A stretch of DNA of 64,000 bases from Cycas panzhihuaensis. Lineage: Eukaryota > Cycadophyta. A program made the translations under genes and the position numbers. Within the stretch, counting starts at the first letter, position 1. Each line of letters starts with the position of its first letter. Location of the stretch: NCBI GenBank assembly GCA_023213395.1, contig CM041465.1:112661741-112725740 (forward strand), read 5' to 3'. Shown in pieces: positions 35,389 to 47,423 of the stretch. The notes under the pieces were generated by a model. It saw nothing but the letters and a program-made list of their open reading frames with translations, did no database searches and was not told where the DNA came from.

Positions 35389-36583
35389 GCTGTGATTGTG
35401 GTAGACAACCTTGAGAATATAGGGATAGTGATGCTTAGCTTCATCGAGATGATGTCGAGGGAGGAGAAGGGGGTCCTATGGAGGTGTGGCCTGCTGAAGG
35501 TCCTGAAGACACCTCAATATATGTCAGACCAGAGATTATCGATTGATATAGTATCACATTGGAACCGTAGGAGGTACATTTTCCACCTACCCCAGGTGGA
35601 AGACATGACAGTGATGCTGAGGGACATTGGGCAGATACTGGGAGTGTCGACGACTGGGAAGCCGGTAGCACTGGGAGTGCTGCCTAGTAATGAGGTAGCA
35701 CACAAAGAGGTAGCAATATTTTTCATAGGACCAAACAGATGGGAGAGGAGAGGGTCCCCTCTCCAGACTATGGTACTATCTAGAGTTCCTCATGTGAGGA
35801 AACTCACACATTGTGCATTCTGTTCTGGATTTCCCAGAAATAGAACTATAAGGATATCCCTGGGGGATGGATGGATACAGTGCGCCATTGTGAGGTCAGT
35901 GAGAGGATGGACTAGGCCACCCTGATAGTGGCGAACCTCGTCGTACAGTTGGATGTTATCAGGACAACAGGTCGGGGAGGACTATCATATAGTATGTTAC
36001 TACAGTGTTGGTTCTTCGATCATTTTGGAGTAGTGGCACCAGCAGGGGGACCACAGCCCATTGCAGAGTGGGCCCCGATGGTCCACAGCTAGTAGACTAG
36101 ACTGATGGGGACAAAGGACTAGGCCCATGTCTGGTGCTCAGTGGAGGCTACATCGCTGGATCACTATGATAGACCTCATAGCAGACCCATATAGAGCAGT
36201 GAGGTAGGACAGCGACGACGAGGCAGGGGGAGCCAGGATGCTCCTAGGTGATGATGACAATGGAGATGGAGGAGATAGGGCTGGCTCATCATAACCTATG
36301 GGAGAGGTAGGTCCATTAGGGACAGCAGGAAGAGGAGCAGGGCCATTCGGGACTGCCATTCAGGAGGTAAGCCCATCAGGGGTTGCAGAGGAGAGTAGGG
36401 GGCCAGTGACATTAGCCCGCAAGCTACGGATCATGAGGAGATCCGGAGAGGTGACAGCAGAGCCAGTCCTAGTGAGGAGAGAGGCCCTAGCAGAGGAGGT
36501 ACCAGAGGAGGAGGTACCAGCAACTGGTGAAGAACCAGGGGCAGAGGCTATTGCACGAGTAGAGGAGCTAGTGACCGCAATAG
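35389..36583 (+). pseudogene. Antisense PMD-like gene, first coding exon, element B
   Basis: The plus-strand frame opens right after 'tttatag' (35388), an acceptor-like end; no ATG is visible at this point, so an upstream exon or a lost start is likely. Residues read WRCGLL.VLKTPQYMSDQRL, then a SHW..RRYIFHLPQVEDMTVMLRDIGQILGVSTTGKPVALG region, the signature layout of the plant mobile domain (FHLP.GE.t.tL.Dva.llGl...G.pv.G). A frameshift near 35925 breaks it. The remainder (QCWFFDHFG-like, eWaPMVh, DPYRAV) aligns with element A. It ends in a Gly/Pro/Glu-rich linker (36230-36583). It lies opposite to gag-pol. PMD proteins (MAIN/MAIL family) are known both as host silencing factors and as retroelement cargo. 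Confidence 0.65.
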
Positions 36584-36692
36584 GTGAGGCCTTGCTTTCC
36601 TTATCGTTTGATAGCCAGATAGATAGTTTGATTTGGTTTTATTATGGTATGTAGCTGGATACATACTGACACATGACATGTTGGGTTTACAG
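36584..36692 (+). other. Intron of the antisense gene, element B
   Basis: Donor ATAG/GTGAGG at 36584 and acceptor GGGTTTACAG ending 36692 (109 bp, T-rich). Joining the flanks keeps the reading frame (AIG then TMKIWW). Element A has the same intron at the same codon (51165-51270, 106 bp, GTGAGA...TTTATAG), also frame-preserving. The coding match between copies is high on both sides and lower inside. Confidence 0.7.
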
Positions 36693-37330
36693 GTACCATG
36701 AAGATCTGGTGGTTGGTGGAGGCCATGGTGAGGAAGATGTTCCCTTAGGTATACGTAGAGGGGCAACCGCCCATCCAGATTGAGGATGTACCTAGATCGG
36801 CAGGTGCCCACATGGCAGCATTCACCCTGTTGGTGAGGGTAAGAGATATATGAGTTACAGAGTCCTAAGAGCATATAGCATTTAGGGGATAGATGCAGCG
36901 GGAGCTAGATGAGGCTTAGGGCACACGAGACATATTACAGAGTCGTGTACAAGCACTAGAGGCACAGGGAAGAGCTAGAAGGGATATGGAGAGCCATATT
37001 CAAGTGGTAATGCTAGAGGAGAGACTCCAGGGGATGGAGGAGAGGCTTTACCTCATAAAGATGGAGCGAGATCATATCCAGGTGCGATATGATCAACTGG
37101 TCAAGGATATGGTAGCGTCGAGGTCGCATGCAGCGTGACTCGCACTCCATACGACAGTGACGACCCCGAGGAGGCCACAAGATGAGGGAAGCGAGGTAGG
37201 GAGCTCACAGAGACTCAGGAGGAGTCTCGGAGGGATGTGGTCCCTAGGAGAGGGATCACACAGACCATGAGATGATACCCCAGGAGCAGGACAGCAGTAG
37301 GATAGTTCCCATATATCTGATTTTGACAGG
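36693..37330 (+). pseudogene. Antisense PMD-like gene, coiled-coil exon, element B
   Basis: After the intron the frame gives WWLVEAMVRKMFP, then GQPPIQIEDVPRSAGAH, then a long heptad-rich stretch (about 36890-37120) with VQALEAQGRARRDMESHIQ and ERLQGMEERLYLIKMERDH, a predicted coiled coil. A few CAG-to-TAG stops interrupt it. Element A holds the same exon (51271-51900). The end is vague; similarity between copies fades near 37330 after 'SDFDREKHGP'. The function is unknown; dimerisation through the coiled coil is inference. Confidence 0.6.
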
Positions 37331-37898
37331 GAAAAGCACGGGCCTCTAGGGGGTCATATATATAGAGTCATATGATTTTACCCCTCCTACAAGGACACCA
37401 GCTTCCCATATGTACGATGTGACATATGATTTTGATGTATATATATAGACGGGGCAATTGGCGCCCCATTTTGACATGTGATGCTTTGTTGTGTATGATG
37501 TAGATGTTTTGTTATGTGATGCATGTATTTCCTTATATGCATGGCTATATATCTAACAAGAGCACACACGACCACTATGAGTAGAGTTGATAAACACATG
37601 TGGGGTTAGAAATAGGGCAACATGCATGTCCATGGAGGAGCATAGAAGGATATGTGAAGGAAACACCAAGCGAGAGGGGGAGTAACAATACTCCAGAGCG
37701 TCATCCTAACTGGGGGATGCCCAAATAGGAAGATAAAAGTCCCAAAAGGAAATGGGAACATAGGTTCTGTGAGAGGAACTAGAAAGAAATGGAAGAGGCC
37801 ATCCTAAGTTGTCATTCCACCCATGGTTGGGAGAAATAGGAATAACTTAAGATGGTAGTTTAGGCTCATTTCAGAGTGCGGGTGAGGTGACAGCAAGG
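37331..37898. other. Spacer between antisense gene and integrase end, B
   Basis: TG- and AT-rich sequence (37400-37560) is followed by purine-rich sequence. It is collinear with 51905-52580 in element A. It would hold the 3' ends of both convergent transcripts. No gene recognised. Confidence 0.5.
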
Positions 37899-40649
37899 TC
37901 ACGAGTAAACCTTCTTAAGGAATTTCCCATTAATAGCTTTCTCAAACTTAAGGCCTTCTAGGGTGGCAATCCTATAAGCACCATTACCGGGGGTCTCGAT
38001 AATGACGAAAGGGCGAACCCATCTAGGTTTGAATTTGGTTAAATGGTCATGAAGATATTCTAGTTTGAGGACATAGTCCCTAGGAAACAAAGGACGGGAA
38101 CGAATATGTTTATCGTAGGTCCTTTGTGAGTGAGCTTTGGATGCCAGGTTAGCCTGACAGGTGGCTAACTGTCTCTTATCCAAAGCCTTGAGGTCCAGGA
38201 GGCGAGCCTGGTAGATCGACTCCTCATCGATGAGACCTCGAAGAGAGACTCACAGGAAAGGGATCTCCACTTCTAATGGGAGTACTGCCTGCATCAGAGA
38301 CCGTGGAGAATAGGGTCATTTCGTATGAATGTATAGAAGTGCCAGAAGCCCACAAAGCTAAGGCGCTTGAGGTACCAGTCCTTTTAGGACTGAGCCACAG
38401 TTTTATTTAGGATATTAATGAGAGTCTTGTTGAATGAGTCCACTTGACCATTTGCCTGAGGATAGTAAGAAGAAGAAGTTTTGTGAGAAATCTTGAACTT
38501 CTCACAAAACTCATCCATCTCCTTGTTGCAGAAGGGGGTTCTATTGTCAGTGATCAAGACGTCTGGAATCCTGAAATGGTAAATGATGTGCTAGTATATG
38601 AATGTAGCTATCGTTTTACTAGAAGTAGTAATTAGGGGAATGGCCTCTACCCATTTATGAAGTGTTCTATAGCAGTCAAGATAAAATTGTGCTGTGACGA
38701 TGAAGGTAGAGAGATAACCCCGATGAGGTCTAGCCCCCACTGAGTGAAAGACTATGGAGAGATGATGGGGTGAAGGGCCTCAGAAGGCACATGGGAGATA
38801 TTGGTGTGTTCTTGACATCGCCAACATCTCAGGGCAAAAGTGTAGGCGTCATTAAAAATGGACGACCAAAAGTAACCCATACAAAGGATCCTCTGGGCCA
38901 TAGACTGGCCTCTAAAGTGGCCCCCACAAATACCATGGTGGCATTCGTGAAGTATTTGGTCAGCTTCATTGCCAATGATGCAGTGGAGGAGGATCCCATC
39001 GAAGGACCTCTTGTACAATACTTCATCCATGAGGAAGTATTGCTTAGCAGAAGTCTGGATATGAGATCTAACTTTACTACTAGCATCGGGGCGGTATTGT
39101 TGTTGCATGAGATACCACACTATGTCGCCATACCACTCATTGCCGATGAGTGGATGGGGAGAGACATCCTGAATCATCAAGATGGACTCATCATGGAGGG
39201 AATCGTCGATGGGAGTATCAAAAGAGTTAGAAATAAGGGCGTCTACAAGTTGTTCGGCCACTACCATTCCCTTCTTTGATTTCTGGTTAATGATATGAAG
39301 GTCTAACTCTTGAAGTAGGATAGCCCAACGGCCAGCCCTACCTATCAAATCTGAATGAGTGAGTAAGTATCACAAGGGATCAGACTGGACGATCACCTTG
39401 GTGGTGTTACCAAGCAAGTAATGTCTAAACTTCTTGGTCACGTGGACGAAGGAGAGACATTCCTTCTCGACATGAGAGTAGTTAAGTTCAGCATCCATGA
39501 GAGTGCGACTGATGAAATGAATAGCCCTCTCGACTCCTGAGTCATCCTCCTAAGCTAACATAGCACCCAAAGATTCTTCAGTCGTAGCCTATCAAAGTGA
39601 GGGGATGCCAGCGTAGGAGAAGAAGCGAGGGCTTCCTTAAGTCCTTTAAAGGCTTATTGGGTCTTGTCAGACCAAATAAAGGGAGCTCCCTTCTTCAATA
39701 GGTTCATAAAGGGTTTGGCACTTACGATGAAGTCTACCAAGAAGTGCCTAGGAAAACTGAGCCTACCTAGAAATGACTTCATCTGTCATCGGGTTCTAGG
39801 AGGCGACATGTCAAGGATTACCTTGACTTTATTAGGGCTAATCTGGATCCCTTGTTTTAACACGAGGAATCCAAAGAGCTTGCCCTAAGTGACGGCAAAC
39901 ACACACTTCAGTGGGTTTAGGATAATATGATACTTGTGGCATCGTGCGAAGATAGCCCACAAGTTGGAGGGATGATGGGCCCTAACACGTGAGAGACCCA
40001 TCATGTTATCCATGAAGACCTCCAATGTGTTATCGATAAGGTCATGGAAGATGAAATGCATCACTCTTTGATAAGTAGCGCCTTCATTTTTAAGACCGAA
40101 GGGCATTGCCTTGTAGGCAAAGGTACCCCACGGGGTGGTGAAGGCCATCTTGTGGTGGTCTTCAAGAGATATCTAGATTTGGTTATAGCTAGAGAAGCCA
40201 TCCATTAAGGACATAACTTCAAATCCAGTGGATCGATCAATGATTTGATCGATGAAGGGGAGTGGAAAGTTGTCCTTAGGACAAGCATTGTTAATGTCAC
40301 AAAAATTAGCGCATATGCAGATGGCCCCATTCTTTTTAGCAATGGGGATAATGTTGGATACCCACTTGGGGTAACCGATGGAGGTGATGAGTCCAGCATC
40401 CAACAACTTCTCAACCTCCATCTTAATAGTAGCTGAGAGCTTAGGGTGAAGAGGATGTTGCTTCTGGCGCACGGGGCAGGCGCCAGGGATGGTGGTGAGG
40501 TTATGAGTGATAATGGAGTGGTCAGTTCCTTTCATGTCAGAATAATCCCACGTGAAAACGTCTTGAAACTCATAGAACAAAAGGGAGTACTCCCTTACCT
40601 CATTAGGAGAGCATTCCATCCCAACCTTAATGACCTTGCCAAGGGCCAA
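37899..40649 (-). pseudogene. Gypsy B pol: RT, RNase H, integrase
   Basis: In element sense, 40649-40173 is the RT N-terminal half (WVSNIIPIAKKNGAICIC, CPKDNFPLPFIDQIID). 40148-39885 follows (AFTTPWGTFAY, MPFGLKNEGATYQR), with the catalytic box encoded FMDNM at 40016-40002 in place of YVDDM, one Asp now Asn. 39880-39350 is RT end and RNase H in broken frames. 39348-38752 carries the RNase H end and the integrase zinc finger (HECHHGICGGHF...CWRCQEH). 38750-38200 is the integrase core with many frame breaks. 38183-37899 is the integrase C-terminal domain (FKPRWVRPFVI..GAYRI..INGKFLKKVY). This whole block is missing from element A. Confidence 0.85.
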
Positions 40650-41483
40650 GACTGTGTCCTAGGTTGCCCACATGCACATGGCATTCCCCTCCTCAAAGTG
40701 GAGAAGGGCAAGGTCAATGGGAGGAGATGGAATAGGGGATGGGATTGGGTCAGTGAGAGTGGACCTAATCACAAGGATCTTCTGGTGGCCAAGCTTATGG
40801 TGACCAGAAGGTAAGTTACGCGCGAAGCTTGCTAGGTGCTCAAGGAAAGCTTTATCATCTTCAAAGTAATCCACCCCATGGATGACCTTACTCTGAATAG
40901 ATGAAGTGCTAGGGGAAATGAGGGCAACAGGACCACGATGGTTGTCAGGTCATCCGACATCTCTGGCAGACTCTAAGAGAGAGTAAAAAAGGGGCTCCTC
41001 AGAGGGAGTGAAAGGTAGTTCTTTGAAGCCATCACTTGCAGGGGGTGATGAAGAGGAAGAACTGATGACGGACAAGTCAACACGAGCGATGACATATGAC
41101 ACATAGGAGTTGATAGTCTCACCAATGAAAGAGGTTCTAGAAGGAGATCTAGAACGGGACGGGTGTGACCTATTGGTGTGGAGGAAGGAAATGAGGTGGA
41201 GACAATCCTTGTCCTCATCGTGTGACTCGTCGTCACTAAATGAGGTGAGGTACCCGTAGCTCCCAATGCCAATAGGAGCGAAATGCGTGAGACTAGGAAA
41301 AGAAGATGCGAGAACTTCTTCAGACGAATTGGGTATACCAATGGAGCAAGCCGAGGCATGAGTAGAAGGGCCTTGGCTTGCTGGATTAACAGGACGAGTT
41401 TGTTTGGCAAGTGGGCATTCGCAGGGAACAACCCTCATTCGTCCATCATGGATGAATTTAAGTGTCCCCAGAGAGTCAAACAC
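40650..41483 (-). pseudogene. Gypsy B protease-RT linker
   Basis: The minus-strand frame 41483-40950 starts just after the protease and reads LKFIHDGRMRVVPCE, then a long Ser/Asp/Glu-rich stretch without a recognised fold (RSHPSRSRSPSRTSFIGE). The homologous frame in element A is 53730-53158. Long low-complexity linkers at this place are typical of Tat-like polyproteins. Confidence 0.65.
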
Positions 41484-41494
41484 ACAGCTCCCAT

Positions 41495-41800
41495 CTAGTC
41501 AAGCCATGGTCGACCTAAGGGAAGGTTGTAGTCAACGTTGATGTCAAGGACTACAACATCAGTGAGAACAGTCTTGCCCTCAAGAGTGAGCAGAATCGTG
41601 ACAGATCCCAATGGGGTCTTTTCGCTACTGTCATAGCCTTGGCATTGCCATGGAACAGGTTCCAAGGTGGAAATACCAAGCTCTTGCATGACAGGTAAGG
41701 GCATGGCATTCACAGAAGAACCATTGTCAACAATAGTCCTTCACAGGGTACAATCGGGTGTATCGATGGTAATGGTGAATGGGAAGTTCTACTGACTTTC
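41495..41800 (-). pseudogene. Gypsy B aspartic protease
   Basis: The active-site box reads DNGSSVNAM (near 41735-41709), the DTGSS-type motif of plant gypsy proteases. It is followed by MPLPVMQELGIS, then GSVTILLTLEGKTVLTDVVVLD and NLPLGRPWLD, the flap and LGRPWL end box. A stop (TAG/TGA type) lies just upstream of the active site. Element A retains the unit at 54030-53731. Confidence 0.8.
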
Positions 41801-44475
41801 CCTTTCACACGCAGGAGGAAGGTCCTTAAGATCAAAAGAAATAACAGGTTCATGACTTTGGGTGACACCCAAAGTATGGACAGGCGCGTTATTTGATCCT
41901 AAAGCTTCCAAAAGGAGAGCTTGTTGCTCGGGACAACTCCTTAAAACATCCATCAAGGACATTTCCGTAGTGATAGTATGGAGCTTGTCAACGATGGAGA
42001 TAGGCTTACCCTTCGCAATAGGTTGGGTAAGTGCCCTTCGAAAATCATAATGACCCAGACACATGGGAATGGCCTTGGGAAAAAGAGGCACTTCCAGAGG
42101 AGGGTTCTCTGGAAGAGGATCAAAAGGAGTAGAAGAAGAAGCATCCGTTACTTCTTTGGTAGCTTGAGACCAGGTAAGGTGATGGAGTGTATCGTTTAGG
42201 GGAACGAGAGGAAGAGGACGAATCCTGGGCGCCCTTCCCCTTATCGCGGGAAGGACAGGAATTTGGTGATCTTCCTCAGTTCCATTTATTCTTGGATTGA
42301 GTGTTACGATCACATTCCCCATATTTGGGGAACAGATCCTTATAGACTGGTTGGTCTAGATTAGGCCTTGAGGCCCTTTAAGGGATGAGTCACGTTGAGG
42401 GGCATCCTTGGGATGCTGGGCCCTACAACGTAAGTCATTATGGAAGCACTCCCCATGAATGGAGTACCACTTCTTCTCAAGCGAGGTAATTGTCTTCCTT
42501 GCTTGAGAGGACTGGGCATTTTCATTCCTAAGGAGGAAAGCTTGGGTAGCTTATTGAATTTATTTATTAGAAGTTGGAGATGAAGGGGCTTGAAGTTTGA
42601 GCTCCTTCATCGTACGTTCAAATGAACGTATGGTAGAAGTAAGGGGGTCTAAGGTCTTCTTAGTTGGGTGAGAAGAAGACCTAGAAGATTGTTGTGGTTT
42701 AGTATCCTTGGTTGGAGGTGGTGCCTCACATCACTGTGAGAGCTTGAGAGGCTTCTTGAGTCCAGCCTAGATCTCAATAGCCTCTAATGCTAAGCACTTC
42801 GCAATCACGGAGTCGCATGTGGCCGCCTCCATTTTAAGGACTTCTACATGTACTTCAGGATGAAGTGCATTAACGAAAAGATCTCTCTTCAACTCCTTGG
42901 GTAAAGTGGCCTTAGTGGAGTGAAGAAGGTCATGGAATCATCGCACAAAGTCACGATTCATCTCATCGTGACCTTGTTTGAGCGATAGGAGGGATTTCAT
43001 TCTACTTCCAAATGGGCGAGCTACATCAAAGTAGTTGATGAATTCATCCACCAATTGTTGGAATGAAAAGATAGAGTGGGCAGGGAGGCGATAAAACTAC
43101 TTAAGGGCATCGTCCTACAAAGATCGCGGAAACAATTTCATTAAGATATGGTCGTAAGCCTAGTAATCAATACATGCCATAGAAAAACTATGCACATGTT
43201 CTGTTGGGTCTTACGAGGAAGTTCCGTCAAATATAGGAACTTCGAGAGGATGAGGCAGCATATTAGTTCTTAATGCCTCAATAGATAGTGGTGTTGACTT
43301 GTAGTCCATGAAGGGATGTGCCCTTGCCTAGACTGTAGGATCAACGAATGATGTAGTGGGTAGTGAGCAAGGAACGGATGGGGATGGAAAACCCATCCCT
43401 CCTTGAGGAAATGCCCCTTGTTGGAAGGGGGCTTGAGGATAAGCACCTTGAAGGGGACTTGGGTTCCCTTGCGAAGGTGCGGTGAAAGAGGTTGTGTTAG
43501 ATGGTAGAAAAGGAGGGTGTGGAACCGGGTTTTACCCATATAGGCCACCCATAGGTGGGGCAATCCCATATGGGTGTAGCAGGTCCACCCCATAAGCTGG
43601 AATGTTGTTTCCTTTACCCTGCCCCCAAGGTTAAGAAGTATAACCTAGGGGTATGTAAAAGGAAGGACCAACGGGTTAGTTTTGGGGATGTATGGGAGCA
43701 GATCCCACATGACTAGTGGCTGAAGAGTTAGTAAGACCCATAGGCCTACTAAGGAATGTGTGTGCCACATTAGAGGATGGCACATTAGCTTGGCTAGGAA
43801 AAGGTATGCTAACCTTCAACTGAGGGAAAGACATATCACGAGAAGGTCTTGAAGCACTAGGACCTTGGTGAGGGATGGAAGGTACAACATTCACCCCCAC
43901 AGTTGGTGTAGGAAAGGAGCCGGACAAATATGTAGGAATGAAAGGGTTACTCGTAGTAGGAGGGGCAGGAGCGGATGAAGAATGCGGTAAGGAATGGATA
44001 ACGAGGATGCTCCACCACGTAGAACATCTTCAAACCACCTCAAACGCGATTGAAGGTGAGCCGCTCGAAAGCACTCACTAATAGCTTCAACCACGTCAGC
44101 GAGAGGGGTATCTACATGACCATAAGAGGTGGACGAGACCTCAAATGACGTAGACCCCTCAGGGCATTCCTCGTAAGAATCACCAATCGAATGGTGAACC
44201 TCAATAGAAAGCAGGTCTTCTACCACATAGGTAGAAGGATGGATATCGAGTGAGTGATATTGGTCGTCTGGGCAGAAAAGAGGATCTTCACCCTCTTGGG
44301 TAGATCCTGGAATAGATGTGGGGAATTCATGAGTTCCTGACACGAATGCGTGGTAGGCCCAATTGGAAGGATATCCTTCCATAGTCGAATCAGAATCAAA
44401 TGATGGAAGAGGATGATACCCGGGATCTTCTAATAATGGAGGTAAGCCACGTAAGCGACGAGAGAAGCGTTGCAT
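41789..44475 (-). pseudogene. Gypsy B gag
   Basis: The ATG at 44475 (MQRFSRRLRGLPPLLEDPGY) lies about 150 bp inside the PBS and is a plausible Gag start. The N-terminal third (44475-43600) is acidic and Ser/Thr/Pro-rich, then Gly/Pro/Gln-rich (43600-43380). The retrotransposon Gag domain lies at about 43300-42850 (WFYRLPAHSIFSFQQLVDEF, GHDEMNRDFVRRFHDLL, LPKELKRDLFVNALHPEVH). A long charged tail (42850-41789) leads to protease. No CCHC knuckle was found. Several TAG stops and frame breaks interrupt it. Confidence 0.8.
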
Positions 44476-44623
44476 ACAAAGCTAACTGACACTTTAGAAG
44501 AAAGAAAGGGCGACAAGGAGTGCACATTGGGGGCTGCCCAATAAAGGAAACGAAGTGGGAGGAACCACAAGCATGTAGCAATACCAATAGAAAAGGGGTG
44601 AAGACTAGCTCCCTTACTGGCAA

Positions 44624-44642
44624 GTCCCCAGTATGGTCACTA
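44624..44642 (-). other. Gypsy B primer-binding site
   Basis: In element sense, one base after the LTR, the sequence reads (c)TAGTGACCATACTGGGGAC; element A has TGGTGACCATACTAGGGAC at 56940-56922. The initial TGG pairs with tRNA CCA ends. The form resembles the TGGCGACT.C.CTGGGGA sites of Tat elements. Confidence 0.75.
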
Positions 44643-44643
44643 G

Positions 44644-47418
44644 TAGATTGCATCTATAGGATAACTTCCTAGCTACGTAGGGACAGTGAGGGTAAGCGAT
44701 GATACTATCGGGTGTGGATAAGAACCTACAAGCAAGGCAAGTACCACGTAGGGTGCCCATGCGTTAGAGTGTGAGTTTAGGACCTGCAAATGGTACTTAA
44801 CTACCTAAAGGTGGTTCTCCACTTTAGTTAGGAAGAGGGGAGGTGGAAGAGTAGCCTGGATAGATCTTGGAGAAGAATCCTCCCACCCTTGGATGGCCGG
44901 AAAGGAAGGGAAAGAGTCCCTCTAGGGTTTCCCTATAGTAGAGGGAAACGAGTAGGGGGCAAAGTAAGTGAGTAACCTACAGTTAAGGTCTTCTCAGTTA
45001 TCTAGTTAAGCAGAAGAAAATCGAGGGAGGATGAAGGGAATGGGTATGATCGATCAATCAAGAGTTCCCCCCCTTCGAAAGAGCAATCAAGAGAAAGGAG
45101 GGTGCTAGGACACATGCAAGTAAACTAAACCAAGAATAACAAGCTAAGAGGACAAGGGTGAAGTTTACAAGATGAAGGGAAAGGTTGGAGGGAAGAACTT
45201 CCTAAAACCTTTCCTATGATAGATGTAGTGCATAAAATATAACAAACAAAATGTGAACTAAAAGAGAGAGTCGATTTTCTTTTTCCTTTTAAGTGATCTA
45301 ATTACTACCATGCAAAATCTTCTAAAAGAAAGAAAATAGAATGAATCTAGAGCACATACCTGGAATAGAAACACGATCGAAGTGGTAACGCACCTACAAG
45401 GTGTGCAAAGTCACTCAATGAAGCACGACGAAAGAGGGGTTGCAGTAAGGCGAAGCGTGGGGTTTCCTTACCTTCCCCGAAAGTGACACTAGAGTGATAA
45501 GAAAGGAAAAAAAGAAAGTAATAGCAGTAAATGAGATGCTATAATGAAACATAAATGATCACACTTACCCACAAGAGAGAAAAGGGGGAAATCCCTCACA
45601 TCCTCTAGGTACCTACAAGTAAGCATAAATATCCATTTCTGAAGAAAGGAGGCTAGCAACACAAAGTGGAGTCCCAATAACATGTGTACATATACTAAAA
45701 ACAAGTCTCTATACATATATGTTAGTGTTCATAAACCACAAGATTGCAACAATAATCTATGGAAAAATAAACTGCTTAAATGAACGGTAAGTAGATAAGT
45801 AAGCCTCGGAGTGGCCCACCTCCCACAAAGAGAAACCCTACCCTCCCTCAAGAAGCCATAAGGCAATAAGGGTATGGCTGTAAAGCTGGCCAGAAAATGG
45901 GGTAGCAGAGATATAAAAAGAGCCCAAAGCAAAAGCTTAACGAACCAGAGTGCTATGGGAAGCAAACTGGGCCGTTGAGAAAAGGTCAAAGCCAAGAAAA
46001 GTGACCGGGGCTTATGCATTAACCAAATTAGGGAAATGAGCCCTCAAACCAACACTACAACAAGTGCCAACATTGATTTCAGTGGCTAGAAATAGACTAC
46101 CAATCCCTTACTCCACTCCAGGAGCAGCACGAGGGCAAAGAGGAAGGTTTAGGGGGCAGAAGCCTCTTAGGGAGCATGGAGGGTGGTACGAAATCCACCC
46201 AGCTCTACCCCAAACCTTATGTATCCCTCTTTAACCACTATCTTGGGTGTGAAACGCAGGAAAAGAGGCCTAAATAGTAGAGAAAAAAACCCAAAGGAAG
46301 CACAAGAAACAACCCTTAAAACAAGATAAGATAAGCTAGTGTAAAACATGCAAAACTGGGCATAAACTGGGTAAAGGAAAGACCTTAAACCAATAAATAC
46401 CTTTGGAGAAGAAGGGAGGCATTTGCCTCTGCTAAAGCCTACTAGGAAGAGGCTAGAAAATCTGAGGAGAAGCTAGAGTGTAGCAGGTATGGAGCCCCTA
46501 CTAAGATGGCTCGAGAAAAACTTGCTTTTGAGACCACTTGGTGACTGTTTAGGCAAGGAGACCCTGAAAACTCCATAAGGGGGCCCTCTCCAAGGCATGC
46601 AATGAGTTGTGAAGATGTCATAGCGAAGCCAAAGGAGAGCTAGGCACTGGAGAGTGATCGAGTCCCGGAACAAAGAGTAGAGCAAATGTAAGATAGCGCA
46701 TGAGGGCATTTTTCCTTGTTGATCATTCTAAAGAGAGCCAAAAGATCCTAAAAGAGAGTTGAGAAGGACTTAAATACTTAGCCCCAACCCTAATCGAGTG
46801 ATTAGGGCTTGACTAACGCTGAGCTGGGTCAAGAGACACATGGTAATTCCACAATAAATGCACGAATTACCACGCCAGTTTTAAAAAATAAGTTATAACA
46901 ATCATACCGCAGTAAACTTCGCAGTACCACGGTAAACTCCGCGGTACCATGAAATTTGCTGTGGTGCAGGACCAGAATACTAAATAGGCCCAAACAACCA
47001 GCTAGGACTGTGGACCAATGCACTAGGAGGCCGACAAGGAGGCAGGTCCACCTGTCCAAGGGCAGGAAACAGACCAAAATCCACAAGAAAGGTGATCAAG
47101 GGACTCAAGGGTGCAAAGAGGAGGCCAAATGACAATGAACCAACATGTGAGTGAATCAACACATGAATCAGGTGAGTCTTAAGGGAAGCAGGGCAGATTG
47201 TGGGAAGTGATGTGACCACTGGGGTGTCACACTCGCTAGGAATGTGCCCCCGCTATAGTGGTCATAGGCTAGATAGGTGTAGATGACACAAAACCATCTA
47301 CGAAATCATAACATACAAGCACATACTCCTCATAAAAGAAAATAAAAATAAGGTGACAAATGTACCTATACTTACCTGGGTCAATCGCTCTATATCCATT
47401 CCTGGAAGCTAGGAAACA
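44644..47418 (-). repeat. Gypsy B 5' LTR (2.78 kb)
   Basis: Aligns with 30584-33345 throughout. It starts (plus strand) TAGATTGCATC and ends GGAAACA before TSD TGGTG. It carries a TATA-like box (46769-46776), the CCCTAATC hairpin (46788-46807) and the GGTACC palindrome (46934-46957). Confidence 0.92.
46769..46776 (-). promoter_or_regulatory. Putative LTR promoter TATA box, element B
   Basis: The minus strand reads TATTTAAG. It is conserved in the 3' LTR near 32708-32717, with a conserved hairpin just upstream in element sense. Position about 640 bp from the LTR start is compatible with a U3/R border. Confidence 0.4.
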
Positions 47419-47423
47419 TGGTG

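Larger units (their letters stand above)
30584..47418 (-). mobile_element. Gypsy element B (Tat-like, complete domain order)
   Basis: The 3' LTR is 30584-33345 and the 5' LTR 44644-47418, with target duplications CGGTG (30579-30583) and TGGTG (47419-47423). Total 16.8 kb. Internal order in element sense is PBS, gag, protease, RT, RNase H, integrase, antisense PMD-like gene, second RNase H, PPT. It is inserted in the 3' LTR of element A, a member of the same family. LTR pairs differ at about one base in ten near the left end by eye, nearly all transitions. Confidence 0.93.

Noticed and set aside
38770-39279. 169-codon plus-strand frame.
   Set aside because: It lies opposite the integrase zinc finger and RNase H of element B and reads as their shadow; element A has no equivalent.
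40950-41498. Additional frames overlapping the protease-RT linker in element B (both strands).
   Set aside because: Only the 41483-40950 minus frame continues from protease and has a homologue in element A.
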